From the NCBI RefSeq assembly GCF_004769405.1, contig NZ_RQES01000010.1, positions 372,001 through 436,000 on the forward strand: a stretch of 64,000 bases of DNA, given 5' to 3'. A model generated the notes under the pieces. The model worked only from the letters and a program-made list of their open reading frames with translations, did not search any database and was not told the DNA's origin. Of the stretch, positions 50,012 through 59,084 are shown piece by piece (positions within the stretch are counted from its first letter, which is position 1; each line of letters begins with the position of its first letter). This stretch comes from Leptospira selangorensis. GTDB lineage: Bacteria > Spirochaetota > Leptospiria > Leptospirales > Leptospiraceae. The translations under genes and the position numbers were made by a program.

Positions 50012-51034
50012 CTATTTAAGCGTCTTAATGAATTCGATGATGTCCTTGATCTCGTCCTCTTTGATCCTTCCTTGGAAAGAAGACATCGCAGGAGGGAATC
50101 CAGCTACGATCTTAGCTGTAGGAACAAGGATAGATTGTTTGATATAAGCATCATCCGCAGTTACAGAAGATCCGTCTGCGAAGTCTCTCTTATTACCATA
50201 AAGACCTTTAAAGCTTGGTCCAACAATCCTGGATCCGTCGATGGAGTGACACCCGCTACATCCAAGGCTACCTTTGAAAAGAGCTTCTCCTCTTTCTGCA
50301 GGTCCTTTGGTGATAGCGCCCGCGTTAGCAGCGATTTTTTCAGCCTGCCACGCAGCAAATTGTTCTCCGTCCACCACACGAATCGTAGCCATCATATTGG
50401 AGTGTTTGGTTCCGCAATACTCAGTACAGAATACTGTGAAGTCCCCTTTCTCAATCGGTGTGAAAGTGAAAGTTGTTCTTCTGCCAGGAACCGCATCCAT
50501 TTTGTTCCTGAATGCAGGAACATAGAAGCTATGTAGAACGTCATCAGAGGTAAGAATGAAACGAATGGTTTTACCCACTGGAACCACTACTATCTCAGGT
50601 TTGAGAAGTGTAGAATCCGGATCGTCCAACAACTTTTTGTCGCTAGGGCTATTGATCTCGATATCATTCGCGTATTTGAAAGTCCAAGCCCATTGACGAG
50701 CAGTTACGTGAACCTCAACATCACCTTTCTCTCCGACTCTGCGAAGATCATGGAATACACTCCATCCCCAAGCGAAGATGATCATCATGATCACGAAAGG
50801 TATGAAGGACCAAAGGAACTCAGCTAGAGTATTATGCGTGATATACGCACTTTTTTGGTCTTCAGTTTTTCTTCTATACTTGAATATGAATATTACCATT
50901 CCCCCAATGAGAATGATAAAAGAGATAAGGCCCGAAACAAGAAGAAAGATATAGAGGTTATCTACATCTCCCGATTCTTTAGTCGCTGGAACCGGCATGA
51001 AGCTTGTCGCCGTAATAAGAGAGAACCAGTTCAT
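50012..51034 (-). CDS. coxB: Cytochrome c oxidase subunit II with fused cytochrome c domain (caa3 type)
   Basis: 340 residues. Two transmembrane helices (about 28-52 and 74-92) precede a CuA domain (about 105-220) with His168 in DDVLHSF, Cys203, Cys207, His211 and Met214 ([13 protein letters not shown]). A C-terminal cytochrome c domain (about 240-340) carries the heme-binding CSGCH (Cys259, Cys262, His263). This makes the enzyme a caa3-type oxidase. The SCO-family gene upstream is suited to copper loading of this subunit. Confidence 0.96.
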   Translation of the reverse strand: MNWFSLITATSFMPVPATKESGDVDNLYIFLLVSGLISFIILIGGMVIFIFKYRRKTEDQKSAYITHNTLAEFLWSFIPFVIMMIIFAWGWSVFHDLRRVGEKGDVEVHVTARQWAWTFKYANDIEINSPSDKKLLDDPDSTLLKPEIVVVPVGKTIRFILTSDDVLHSFYVPAFRNKMDAVPGRRTTFTFTPIEKGDFTVFCTEYCGTKHSNMMATIRVVDGEQFAAWQAEKIAANAGAITKGPAERGEALFKGSLGCSGCHSIDGSRIVGPSFKGLYGNKRDFADGSSVTADDAYIKQSILVPTAKIVAGFPPAMSSFQGRIKEDEIKDIIEFIKTLK

Positions 51035-51060
51035 CGGATCGAAATCACTCCTTCCTTTTT

Positions 51061-51906
51061 TTATACTGTACTAGACGAGTTTTGTTTCTTCCAAAAGCGG
51101 AATAAGAACGCTGCAAGGATAACGACGGTGAGAAAACCACCGATTCGCATGATATTGAACGCGTATAATGTATACCTATTTTTGGATGGATCAAATTGGA
51201 AGCAAAAAAGGGCAACACTGTCAGTCAAATCGCCGATTTTACCGTTTCCAGCCTCTACGAGAGATAATCTCAGAGTCCTTTCATCCATCGGGATCCCTTT
51301 TAAATACCTGGAAATTTGTCCTTCAGGGGTAATCACATAGGCTACAGAAACATGTACCCATTGATCATTATAAGGATTCCATTTGTAGGAAAAACCCAAG
51401 CTGGAAGACAAAGCCTTTATTTCAGGATCATTTCCGGTTAAAAAACTCCAGCCGGAACCGTCCCCTCTTCCATAATCTTTCACATATACTTCTTTTTTCG
51501 CTTTTGCAAGATCAGGTTTTTCTTTGGGATCAAAGCTTACCGCAACGTAATTGAATTCTTTTCCTACTTCTAAATTCAATTCTTTGAGTGCGGTTGAGAT
51601 CTCATTCAGATAAAGACTACAGAGTGTAGGACATCTATAATATACCAATGTGAGAAGAAGAGGTTTTCCTTCTTTCAGATAGTCGCCTATACGAACTTGT
51701 TTACCTTGTTCATCTACAAAAGATAAATTGGTATCTATATGATTTCCTAATTTTTCTTCTAAACCTACACCTTCAAGTTCCGGAGGAACTGCATGAGCAG
51801 GTAGTTCTCTTTCTGTATCGAAGGATAGAACTGATAAGAATGGTAGAAAAAGTATAAGAGCCGCAGCTATTTTAGAAAATCGCTGCGGATGATTGGAGGA
51901 GAACAA
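51061..51906 (-). CDS. SCO1/SenC-family copper chaperone for CuA assembly
   Basis: 281 residues. The start is TTG at 51906, with GGGAT about 8 bases upstream and no nearby ATG; the start remains uncertain. An N-terminal signal/anchor (about 11-28), a thioredoxin-fold domain with the copper-binding CxxxC (Cys92 and Cys96 in YYRCPTLCSLY) and the later His in DQWVHVSVAYVI, and a C-terminal transmembrane helix (RIGGFLTVVILAAFLFRFW). It delivers copper to CuA of subunit II. It sits between the 52-codon gene and coxB. Confidence 0.93.
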   Translation of the reverse strand: MFSSNHPQRFSKIAAALILFLPFLSVLSFDTERELPAHAVPPELEGVGLEEKLGNHIDTNLSFVDEQGKQVRIGDYLKEGKPLLLTLVYYRCPTLCSLYLNEISTALKELNLEVGKEFNYVAVSFDPKEKPDLAKAKKEVYVKDYGRGDGSGWSFLTGNDPEIKALSSSLGFSYKWNPYNDQWVHVSVAYVITPEGQISRYLKGIPMDERTLRLSLVEAGNGKIGDLTDSVALFCFQFDPSKNRYTLYAFNIMRIGGFLTVVILAAFLFRFWKKQNSSSTV

Positions 51907-51928
51907 CGTTCTATCCCGGATTCTTTCC

Positions 51929-52087
51929 TTACTTCGCTGCCGAAGTGTGGGAAGGAACTACTTCATTATAATCTTTAACACCTTTGTGAAATGCAGAAAG
52001 ATAAACGAAATAAAGAATGTTAGCGGTCAACACGACCACGAATGTCCAAAAACCTGCCTTGTTGTAATGGTCTCCGTTTTGGCTCAT
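51929..52087 (-). CDS. Small 52-residue membrane protein at the head of the cox operon
   Basis: An ATG at 52087 with AGGAGT about 7 bases upstream opens a 52-codon frame ending in TAA at 51929. It encodes MSQNGDHYNKAGFWTFVVVL, then TANILYFVYL and SAFHKGVKDYNEVVPSHTSA, and ends AK. One transmembrane helix (about residues 13-32) is predicted. It lies 22 bases before the SCO gene on the same strand, so it is likely the first gene of the oxidase operon. It may be an accessory subunit of the caa3 oxidase, as small cox subunits are often overlooked; this is inference. Confidence 0.75.
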   Translation of the reverse strand: MSQNGDHYNKAGFWTFVVVLTANILYFVYLSAFHKGVKDYNEVVPSHTSAAK

Positions 52088-52410
52088 GGAATGACTCCTA
52101 AAGTATCAGAAAAAAACGTTTCACTTTTGTAAAAAGCGAAAGATACCAGCCAGTTTTGGAGACCTGTCTTTTTTTTGAAAGCGTTTTTGCTTTTCAATGA
52201 TTTCATACGTTTGGAACCGACATAAAAAGCTTCTATCCTTAGGTCGGGCCACTAGAACGTTCGTTCTTTAGGATCTTGAAATTTTCTTTGCATGAGAATA
52301 AGTCTCAGATCAAAATGTAAGCTTTCGATTTTCAAACATCAAATCTCTTGCCCCAAATCAATCTCGCTCAAGTATGGTAAAGAAGAGCTCGGATTCTCCG
52401 AAAAAACAGA
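52088..52410. other. Divergent control region of the cox and cta units
   Basis: About 320 bases without a gene. It contains a near-palindrome TTGAAAGC/GCTTTTCAA (52177-52198 region) and a 7-1-7 imperfect palindrome TGAGAAT-A-AGTCTCA (52293-52307). No confident promoter was found. Confidence 0.45.
52293..52307. promoter_or_regulatory. 7-1-7 imperfect palindrome, possible operator
   Basis: TGAGAAT-A-AGTCTCA: the two 7-base arms match at six of seven positions around a single central base. This is the geometry of Fur/PerR-type sites, although the bases differ from the classical boxes. It lies between the oxidase operon and the heme A synthase gene. Confidence 0.3.
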
Positions 52411-53349
52411 ATGATCGCTTCTACTTATTCTCATTTCAGAAAGTTTTCTCTCTTTCTGGTAATCTATTCAGTTTTAATTTTTCTAAATTTATTATATGGG
52501 CCACTTGTCCGAGCCACTGACTCCGGGCTTGCTTGTCCTGATTGGCCTTTTTGTTTCGGTAAAATTTTTCCAGACTTCGATTTTAATATTTTTATGGAAG
52601 TAGGACATAGATATTATTCCGGATTTTTAGGAATTGTTCTTATCGCAGGCACTGTTTGGACTGCAATCGTTCCTGAATTAAGAAAACCTTTCTTAGGTTA
52701 TTTCATTTTAGGAATATTACTTATAGCTTCTCAAGTTACCTTGGGAGGCCTAACTGTTCTTCTATCTTTGGATCCTGCTACCGTTAACCTTCACCTATTG
52801 AATGCTATTTTATTCTTACTTTGTATAGTTACTGCTACGTTCAAAGCACGCAATCTTGCAAATTCTACAAATTCAAATGAGTTTTTAACTAAACAAAGTT
52901 TATTGCAGAAGGACCAGATCCCTCTTTTGATCGGAGTATTGTTAATCTTCTTCCAAATTATTTTAGGGGGAAGAGTAAGTTCCAATTACGCAGGACTTGC
53001 TTGTTTAGAATTCCCAACTTGTAACGGAGAATGGATCCCGTCTGTTCCGGAGCATAAAATACAGATCCAGGTACAACATAGACTGGGTGCTTACTTAGTG
53101 GCATTTTATATTCTTCTAATAAACCTTTATGGAATATTTAAAGGATTCTCCCCGGAAACCAAAAAATACGTAAGGGCTGCAATCATTCTTCTTCTTATAC
53201 AAATAGGATTGGGAATTGTGAATGTATACATGAAACTTCCGAAATTGGTGACTGCCGCTCATACCGGAGTAGCCATTCTTCTTTTCTTATCCATGTATGC
53301 AGTTTGGATGCAGAGGGCTTCTGAACTTTCTAAGAGTAAGGTTTCTTAA
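52411..53349 (+). CDS. ctaA: Heme A synthase (COX15/CtaA)
   Basis: 312 residues. Eight transmembrane helices. Motifs [36 protein letters not shown] and the second set [22 protein letters not shown] and [12 protein letters not shown] and [12 protein letters not shown] supply the heme-binding histidines. It oxidises heme O to heme A for the oxidase. The stop lies 5 bases before ctaB, so the two form an operon divergent from cox. Confidence 0.93.
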   Translation: MIASTYSHFRKFSLFLVIYSVLIFLNLLYGPLVRATDSGLACPDWPFCFGKIFPDFDFNIFMEVGHRYYSGFLGIVLIAGTVWTAIVPELRKPFLGYFILGILLIASQVTLGGLTVLLSLDPATVNLHLLNAILFLLCIVTATFKARNLANSTNSNEFLTKQSLLQKDQIPLLIGVLLIFFQIILGGRVSSNYAGLACLEFPTCNGEWIPSVPEHKIQIQVQHRLGAYLVAFYILLINLYGIFKGFSPETKKYVRAAIILLLIQIGLGIVNVYMKLPKLVTAAHTGVAILLFLSMYAVWMQRASELSKSKVS

Positions 53350-53354
53350 ATAGA

Positions 53355-54224
53355 ATGAATAGTTTTCTTTCAGACTGGAACCAAATGATCAAACCAAGGG
53401 TAAGTTCCCTTGTTTTGGCTACCGCTGTGCCTGGTTTATATCTTGGCGGTCCTACGGCGCCTACCACTCTTTTAGTTTTTATGACTATGCTCGGGACTTT
53501 TTTAATGTCTTCTGCATCTTTTATCTTCAACCAGATCATAGAAATAGATAGAGATTCTAAAATGAAACGGACTGCAAATCGTCCGCTTCCTGCAGGAAGG
53601 ATCAGCACTGCCCAGGCTTGGATCGTTGGATTTGCGATGACTTTCGTCGCATTTGGGATCTTATATTATTTTGCGAATCTGTTAACCGCACTATGCGCTT
53701 TTGCAGCACTTCTCGCTTATGTTTTTCTTTATACAATTCTATTAAAACCAAGAACACATCAGAATATTGTAATAGGTGGTGTGGCAGGTTGTGTAGGACC
53801 TTTGATCGGTTATGCAGCGGTAAGTAATTCTTTACCTTTACCAGCTTGGATATTATTCCTGATGATCTTTCTCTGGACCCCGGCTCACTTCTGGGCACTT
53901 GCAATTTTCTTGAAAGAAGACTATAGCGATGCGAATTTTCCGATGCTTCCTGTCGTAAAAGGTGTGAAGGAAACCGGACGTTCTATTTTGTTTTATACAA
54001 TCCTCTACGTGGGATCTGTGATCGCGTTCTATTGGGCAGAACCTTCTATGGGTTGGCTGTACATGATCTCTTCCGTAGTATTGAGTATCTCTATACTTTA
54101 TCTTTCCGTAAAATTATTCCAGAATCCTGAGCCTAAATTCGCCAGAGGATTTTTCTTCTTCAGTATTCTTCACTTGTTTTTAATCAATATTTTAATTCTG
54201 ATCGATCATTCCATCGCAGCCTAA
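53355..54224 (+). CDS. ctaB: Heme O synthase (protoheme IX farnesyltransferase)
   Basis: 289 residues. UbiA-superfamily prenyltransferase with about eight or nine transmembrane helices. The first Asp-rich motif is [26 protein letters not shown] and the second is [23 protein letters not shown]-like [17 protein letters not shown] is characteristic of CtaB. It farnesylates heme B to heme O, the substrate of CtaA. The initiation site is weak; AAGG lies within the ctaA end. Confidence 0.95.
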   Translation: MNSFLSDWNQMIKPRVSSLVLATAVPGLYLGGPTAPTTLLVFMTMLGTFLMSSASFIFNQIIEIDRDSKMKRTANRPLPAGRISTAQAWIVGFAMTFVAFGILYYFANLLTALCAFAALLAYVFLYTILLKPRTHQNIVIGGVAGCVGPLIGYAAVSNSLPLPAWILFLMIFLWTPAHFWALAIFLKEDYSDANFPMLPVVKGVKETGRSILFYTILYVGSVIAFYWAEPSMGWLYMISSVVLSISILYLSVKLFQNPEPKFARGFFFFSILHLFLINILILIDHSIAA

Positions 54225-54289
54225 TTAAAAGTTCACCAAATCGGTTTTTTGATCAAAAAATTTCATTTCACTTTTTAAACCTTTCAGAG

Positions 54290-54317
54290 TTGACATTCGT
54301 TTAATAGCAGATAGTTT
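54290..54317 (+). promoter_or_regulatory. Putative promoter of the M48 protease gene
   Basis: TTGACA (54290-54295) and TAGTTT (54312-54317) are 16 bases apart, about 22 bases upstream of the ATG at 54339. An A/T palindrome of 16 bases (54245-54260) lies upstream. Confidence 0.5.
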
Positions 54318-54338
54318 TCTCTCCTCAAGAGGTTTCTC

Positions 54339-56345
54339 ATGATCGATCTTTCGAATTCGGTTCGCCCTTATGTCCTGAAATTATTGGTGGTTTTAGGCTT
54401 AGTATCATTCTCTGGCTCTCCGATTTTTTCTCAAAACAAACCGGGAGAATTCGACTCGGAATTGTATGCACAGTTAGTTAGACAAAGTAATGTGCAGTTC
54501 ACAAATCTGATCAAATCAAAGACTGTGCTTGCGGATCATAAAGGCTGGAAGAAGCCCATAGACAAGGCATTCGGTAAACTTTCTAAAAATTCCGGAAATC
54601 CTCCTTTCCCTCTAGTTTATAAAATCGTAAAGGAAGCAAGCTTCAACGCATTCGCAATGGCTGGAGGACAATTCTGTATTCATTCAGGAGCTTTAGATTC
54701 TTTAGATGAGATCATCAAACAAAAAGAGGCGGACGCAGCTCAAAAGTTGGATTTCCATCGAGAAAGGTACATCGCAGGAGTCTTGTCCCATGAGCTAGCT
54801 CATTTTTATAACAGACATGTTTTCAACAGTGTGAAAAAGTTTTACGCACTCAAAGATGAGCCTTCCGGAAAAGCATTTTTAGAAAACAGCAAATTTTCCC
54901 AAGAGCAAGAGTTAGATGCGGACCAAACAGGATTATTCTTATTGGATAAAGCTGGTTACGGTGGAGATTTCATGCTCATCACTCTTCAAACTTTAAATGA
55001 AGTGGAACAATCTTATAAAGAAGCATTAGCTTCTTCTAAAGCAGATAAAACCAGACCTGAACTAATCGGTTCTCATTATTTTTCCAGCCATCCTTCTCCA
55101 AATGAGAGATTATCCAGACTTAAAACGGATAAGCAGGAACTGTATAGCTTCTTAGCGAAGATGGAAAAAACTTTTGATGATATCCAACTGGGTAGAAATT
55201 TAGATGAAGCAAGATCCAACTTAGAAGACGGGATCAAAAAATTTCCGGAGAATACATACTTAAGCAAAGCTCTCGCTGTTTGTATGCACAAGATCTGGAT
55301 GGCAACCGCTTCGAATGAAGAATTAAAATTAAAACCGGTTTTGGATATGCCTTCTTTCAGAGACACAATGGTATTTCCTCCAGACAAAAGTAAACGTGCA
55401 GTCATGAGGATCGTTCCTGGAAACGAAGCGGCATATAATCGTGCGCTTAAAGCATATAGAGATGTGATCGTAAAAACGGATGACCCTTACTTTCTTTCTA
55501 ATTACGCAGTATTACTTTCTTATTCTGCAGATGAAAAAGATTTGGACGTAGCGGTTAATGTCGCCAACCAAGCTTTCCAAGCGGAAGGAACTGTTGCCTT
55601 AGCGAATAATTTGGGAGTTGTTCTATTCTGGACCGATAAAAAAGAAGAAGCGAAAGAACTTTTCAATCGTCTTGCTTTATCGATCGATCAGAAAATCAGA
55701 ACTCTTGCGAATCAAAGTGGAAACAATCCTCAAATCGCTCAGTATCTAAAGACGATCGGTCAATCTACTGCTCAAAAACAACAAGTGGATCCCGATTATA
55801 TTTATGAGAATTTCACTCCTATTTTAAATATCGCGTTAGTAGAATCTTATTCTTCTGTAGATCCAAAATCAAAAGGGCTCGCAAGTTATTATTTAACTAA
55901 TTATGATTCTACTTCCGGTTGGGCAAAAGTTCTAGCAAAAATCCATACAATTGAATTAACAGCACCTACTCCGGCAAACGAAGTAAATGCATTTAAAGTT
56001 GGTGGAGTTGGTCCCGGAGATAAACTAGAAGACCTTCTGAAAAATTGGGGAAAACCTACGCGTATCAAAACGGATAAAAAAAGCGGTTTGGAATATTTCG
56101 AATATGATAACAAAGAGACTGCGTTTATCTTAGATATGGGAACCGTAGTTCAGGTGAATGTAGTCGGAGATAATAGCCCTGGCTTAGGACAAGGGATCAC
56201 TGTAGGATCTTCGAAACCTGCTGCTGAAAAACTTTTAGGTTCTAAGTTCAGAAAACAAGGTGAGTATCATGACTACTACGAAAAAGGAAAAGCTTTCGTG
56301 AAATATAATAAACACGGAAAGATAGATCTTTTAGTGGTTCAGTGA
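54339..56345 (+). CDS. Secreted M48-family metalloprotease with C-terminal BamE/SmpA-like repeats
   Basis: 668 residues. A signal peptide ([21 protein letters not shown]) precedes an M48 zinc protease domain with [10 protein letters not shown] (His151, Glu152, His155) and a downstream Glu/Asp in [17 protein letters not shown]-like middle (about 290-470) follows. The C-terminal ~115 residues contain two similar segments ([27 protein letters not shown] and [24 protein letters not shown]) resembling SmpA/BamE folds. Outer-membrane protein quality control is plausible (BepA-like), but not shown. It overlaps the convergent gene by 15 bases. Confidence 0.85.
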   Translation: MIDLSNSVRPYVLKLLVVLGLVSFSGSPIFSQNKPGEFDSELYAQLVRQSNVQFTNLIKSKTVLADHKGWKKPIDKAFGKLSKNSGNPPFPLVYKIVKEASFNAFAMAGGQFCIHSGALDSLDEIIKQKEADAAQKLDFHRERYIAGVLSHELAHFYNRHVFNSVKKFYALKDEPSGKAFLENSKFSQEQELDADQTGLFLLDKAGYGGDFMLITLQTLNEVEQSYKEALASSKADKTRPELIGSHYFSSHPSPNERLSRLKTDKQELYSFLAKMEKTFDDIQLGRNLDEARSNLEDGIKKFPENTYLSKALAVCMHKIWMATASNEELKLKPVLDMPSFRDTMVFPPDKSKRAVMRIVPGNEAAYNRALKAYRDVIVKTDDPYFLSNYAVLLSYSADEKDLDVAVNVANQAFQAEGTVALANNLGVVLFWTDKKEEAKELFNRLALSIDQKIRTLANQSGNNPQIAQYLKTIGQSTAQKQQVDPDYIYENFTPILNIALVESYSSVDPKSKGLASYYLTNYDSTSGWAKVLAKIHTIELTAPTPANEVNAFKVGGVGPGDKLEDLLKNWGKPTRIKTDKKSGLEYFEYDNKETAFILDMGTVVQVNVVGDNSPGLGQGITVGSSKPAAEKLLGSKFRKQGEYHDYYEKGKAFVKYNKHGKIDLLVVQ

Positions 56346-56879
56346 TCTATCCTTAAAAACAAAGTTTCTAAATAAAATACCGGTCCCGGAAACTAAAACT
56401 GCCGGGGCCCAAACATATAAAATTTCTGATTGGATCACAACCCAACCTCTTTCCGTAAAAAAATTTTTAGGACCGATAGGAGAAACTCTGATCGGTCTAT
56501 ATTCAAAAAAAATCCTTTCAGAACTCCAAGGAATGAAGAATCCGACTCCTAAACCACCTGTGGTCATCGCGTCCAACACGCCATGAGAGATTACAGATAC
56601 AAAAAGGAATAAAAAAACGGTGAGCCAACTTGCTTTCAATTTGGTTCGGAAGAATGCGACAATACAGGACATTCCTAAAGCAAATAAAATAGAATGAGTA
56701 AATCCTCTATGGCCCCAATCGTTTTCGTACGGGATACCAAATTTGAATGCAACTACGTCGAAATCAGGAAGAATAGAAAAGAATATTCCAAAAACTGCAA
56801 GGATTACGGGGATTTTCTTTTTTCCGAAAAAGAAGAAGAGTGAGATTGGAACTGCTGGATGGGAGAATATTGTTGCCAT
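56331..56879 (-). CDS. YdjM-family membrane metal-dependent hydrolase-like protein
   Basis: 182 residues. Four transmembrane helices are predicted. The motif [34 protein letters not shown] carries the family Asp and His residues (LPD, HRGFTHS), and [28 protein letters not shown] is the second block (HxxLDxxT). This pattern fits the YdjM/LexA-regulated membrane hydrolase family (DUF457). The substrate is unknown. It ends 15 bases inside the convergent protease gene and lies 11 bases downstream of modE. Confidence 0.88.
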   Translation of the reverse strand: MATIFSHPAVPISLFFFFGKKKIPVILAVFGIFFSILPDFDVVAFKFGIPYENDWGHRGFTHSILFALGMSCIVAFFRTKLKASWLTVFLFLFVSVISHGVLDAMTTGGLGVGFFIPWSSERIFFEYRPIRVSPIGPKNFFTERGWVVIQSEILYVWAPAVLVSGTGILFRNFVFKDRSLNH

Positions 56880-56890
56880 TCTTCAATCAG

Positions 56891-57688
56891 TCACTCGGTT
56901 GCTAAAATTACGGAAGAAGCGTTGAAGAATGCGCAGATCTCTTCTCCTTCCTTTAGCTTGAGCTGATCTGTAGCTTGGCTAGTGATTATTGATGTGAGTT
57001 TGTTTCCACCATTCAATTCTATTATGATCTCGTCGTTTACACTACCTTTTACGATGGAGAAAATTTTTCCGTTCAGTTTATTTTCAGAACTGATAGCTGG
57101 CTCTGTATCCTTAGAAAGAAAAATGAAAGAAGCCTTGATCAACGCGTATATGTCTTTGCCAACCTTCAGACCTAGATTGACCACACTCTGATTGGTAATG
57201 ACTGCAGTAATCTCTTGCTCTCCTTTGAGAGAAATAATGATCTCCGAATTTACAGCCCCCTTTTGGAGGTTTTTGATCTTTCCATAAAATTGATTTCTGG
57301 CGCTAGTTTTCATCGAGATACGATTTAGAAAATTCAAGAGTTCAAATGGATTGTCCATTCTTTCGCTTATTCTAGTCAGAAATTTTCTGTGTTCGTCCTC
57401 TACAATTTGATAAAGTTGGATCATTTCTTTGGCTTTATCTGTGAGTTTTGCTCCTCCGCCGCTGGTCCCACCTACACTTTTTTCGACTAGAATTTCTTTG
57501 TATAAATTATTCAGTAAATCGATGGAGTCCCAAGCGGTTTTATAACTAATCCCGACTTCCTTTGCCGCTTTGGATATGGAGCCGCATTTTTCGATCGCTC
57601 GGAGTAACTCTATCTTCTCCCGGCCCAACTTATTTTCTTTATTGGACTTAAGCCAAAGAGCCCCATCAATCTGTAACTTATCCTTCAT
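56891..57688 (-). CDS. modE: Molybdate-responsive transcriptional regulator ModE
   Basis: 265 residues from ATG 57688, with GGAG 5 bases upstream; an in-frame ATG at 57712 is a possible alternative. The LysR-like winged helix (about 20-85) contains KIELLRAIEKCGSISKAAKEVGISYKTAWDSIDLLNN and GGTSGGGAKLTDKA. Two TOBE/Mop repeats follow: SARNQFYGKIKNLQKGAVNSEIIISL to LIKASFIFLSKD (about 131-195) and ENKLNGKIFSIVKGSVNDEIIIEL to FFNASSVILATE (about 204-265). This is full-length ModE. In E. coli, molybdate-bound ModE represses transport genes and activates others. Its promoter overlaps an operator at 57795. Confidence 0.94.
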   Translation of the reverse strand: MKDKLQIDGALWLKSNKENKLGREKIELLRAIEKCGSISKAAKEVGISYKTAWDSIDLLNNLYKEILVEKSVGGTSGGGAKLTDKAKEMIQLYQIVEDEHRKFLTRISERMDNPFELLNFLNRISMKTSARNQFYGKIKNLQKGAVNSEIIISLKGEQEITAVITNQSVVNLGLKVGKDIYALIKASFIFLSKDTEPAISSENKLNGKIFSIVKGSVNDEIIIELNGGNKLTSIITSQATDQLKLKEGEEICAFFNASSVILATE

Positions 57689-57794
57689 CGTTTCTCCAGC
57701 TCTAAGATCCATAAAACCCTCTCTTAAGAGTATCAAAAATTTCCTCAAAAGAAAGTGTGGGACCGGTTTTTTGTACCCGCGCAAGTTTATTCGC

Positions 57795-57820
57795 TCGCTA
57801 TATAGTTGACTATATAGCGA
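57795..57820. promoter_or_regulatory. ModE operator 1 between modE and the lipoprotein gene
   Basis: TCGCTATATA (57795-57804), six bases GTTGAC (57805-57810), then TATATAGCGA (57811-57820). The arms are perfect inverted repeats and match the known ModE site (CGCTATATA-N6-TATATAACG type). On the minus strand, TTGGTA (57834-57839) and TATATA (57811-57816), 17 bases apart, form a likely modE promoter overlapping the site, so autoregulation is expected. Confidence 0.88.
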
Positions 57821-57859
57821 TTTAGTGAGTCCTTACCAATATTAAGGATGCTGATTTAT

Positions 57860-59083
57860 ATGATTTTCTCCCAAAGCAGGTTCCCATCTATTTTCTCTAA
57901 ATTAACCTTCTTTTATGTTACGTATTCGCTTATTGTTTTTTGTTCGCCGAATTCCGGGACTGACGGATCGGGTTTGGCTGCTTTTGCCTTACGTTCTTCG
58001 GATAATACATTCTATAGTAATTCATTCTCTTTGATCGGCCCTGATAATAACGGAAATAACGACCTGACAGTCGCTCCTTATTTCGAATCCGGGTTATATA
58101 CTGTAGCTTCTCTGCAAGATGATTCTAAATTTCCTCAGAAGGTAATTCTTAATAATATTTCGATCAAAGATAAAAACGGAAATCTGATCGAAACAGTAAG
58201 CAGTTTTAACGGAGTCCTTTTAAGAGATCTGATCAATATAGGCGGTAAGTTCAAACCATTGGATAAGGGTAAAGATGGTAGAGCCACAGTCGTAGTCTTA
58301 GAAGGAAAGGACGGTTATAAAGCAATAGTGTCTTATACCGAACTAATGAGAACTTCTTTAGGTGCCGAGATGATTGTCGCTTATGAAAAGAATGGTGGTC
58401 TATTGGATTCCGATTCAGGAAGTATGGCATTCGTTTCTAAAGGTGATACGAACCAAGGTACTCGCTATGTTAAATTTTTAACTAAGATCACTGTCATCAA
58501 TGAATGGTTAACTCAAAGCGGGACCGGGACAACTGCTTCCTTCAGCGTTACAGGAGATGTGATCACTCCTCTCAACTATTCTATTTCTGATCTGCAGAAT
58601 ACTTCTAACTTCGCATCTATCAATTTTAGCGCAATCGGTCCTATCTCAAATAGTAAACATTATATTTTAGGAAAAGGTGTTTCTCTTTTAGAAGTTCTCT
58701 CCAAATCAACTTTAAGAAGTCCGAACGATTTCCAAAGTTATTATGTTATTTTAGAAGCTACCGATAAGTATAGGGTCACACATTCATACGCGGAACTTTC
58801 GAATACGATTATCGGTTCTGGAAGCGGATCTTTACCTTCTCCCGGTGTCATAGTGATCACCGAATTCAAAAAAGGTTTGGGAGGAAATTATTACACTCCT
58901 CCGGCTTCTCTAACGGATTATACTTCTTGTTCAGGCACTGGCAATGTTTGTGATACGGATTATATTGCTACTATCTCAAGTGAAGATACTGCACCATATG
59001 GTGGAGACGTAACGGCAGGGATCAACTTAGGGCCTCGCAAGATGAGTTGGCTGAATACGATCATTCTCAAAAAAGCGGAATAA
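57860..59083 (+). CDS. Lipoprotein with two sulfite-oxidase-fold-like repeats
   Basis: 407 residues from ATG 57860; a start at 57848 would add four residues and has no spaced ribosome-binding site. Signal peptide with lipobox YSLIVFC (Cys28). Two repeats resemble the oxidoreductase molybdopterin-binding domain. The first has GVLLRDLINIGGKFKPLDKGKDGRATVVVLEGKDGYKAIVSYTELMRTSLGAEMIVAYEKNGGLL (about 115-180). The second has GVSLLEVLSKSTLRSPNDFQSYYVILEATDKYRVTHSYAELS (about 275-320). The catalytic Cys of sulfite oxidase is not seen, so a binding role is likelier than catalysis. It is convergent with the peroxidase gene, one base apart, and lies downstream of ModE operator 1. Confidence 0.75.
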   Translation: MIFSQSRFPSIFSKLTFFYVTYSLIVFCSPNSGTDGSGLAAFALRSSDNTFYSNSFSLIGPDNNGNNDLTVAPYFESGLYTVASLQDDSKFPQKVILNNISIKDKNGNLIETVSSFNGVLLRDLINIGGKFKPLDKGKDGRATVVVLEGKDGYKAIVSYTELMRTSLGAEMIVAYEKNGGLLDSDSGSMAFVSKGDTNQGTRYVKFLTKITVINEWLTQSGTGTTASFSVTGDVITPLNYSISDLQNTSNFASINFSAIGPISNSKHYILGKGVSLLEVLSKSTLRSPNDFQSYYVILEATDKYRVTHSYAELSNTIIGSGSGSLPSPGVIVITEFKKGLGGNYYTPPASLTDYTSCSGTGNVCDTDYIATISSEDTAPYGGDVTAGINLGPRKMSWLNTIILKKAE

Positions 59084-59084
59084 C

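Noticed and set aside
50000..50536. A 178-residue plus-strand frame opposite coxB
   Set aside because: It lies opposite an unmistakable subunit II gene and has no motif.
56331..56879. YdjM-like gene as part of the ModE system
   Set aside because: It follows modE by 11 bases and may be cotranscribed, but its family has no molybdenum link, so I did not include it in the module.
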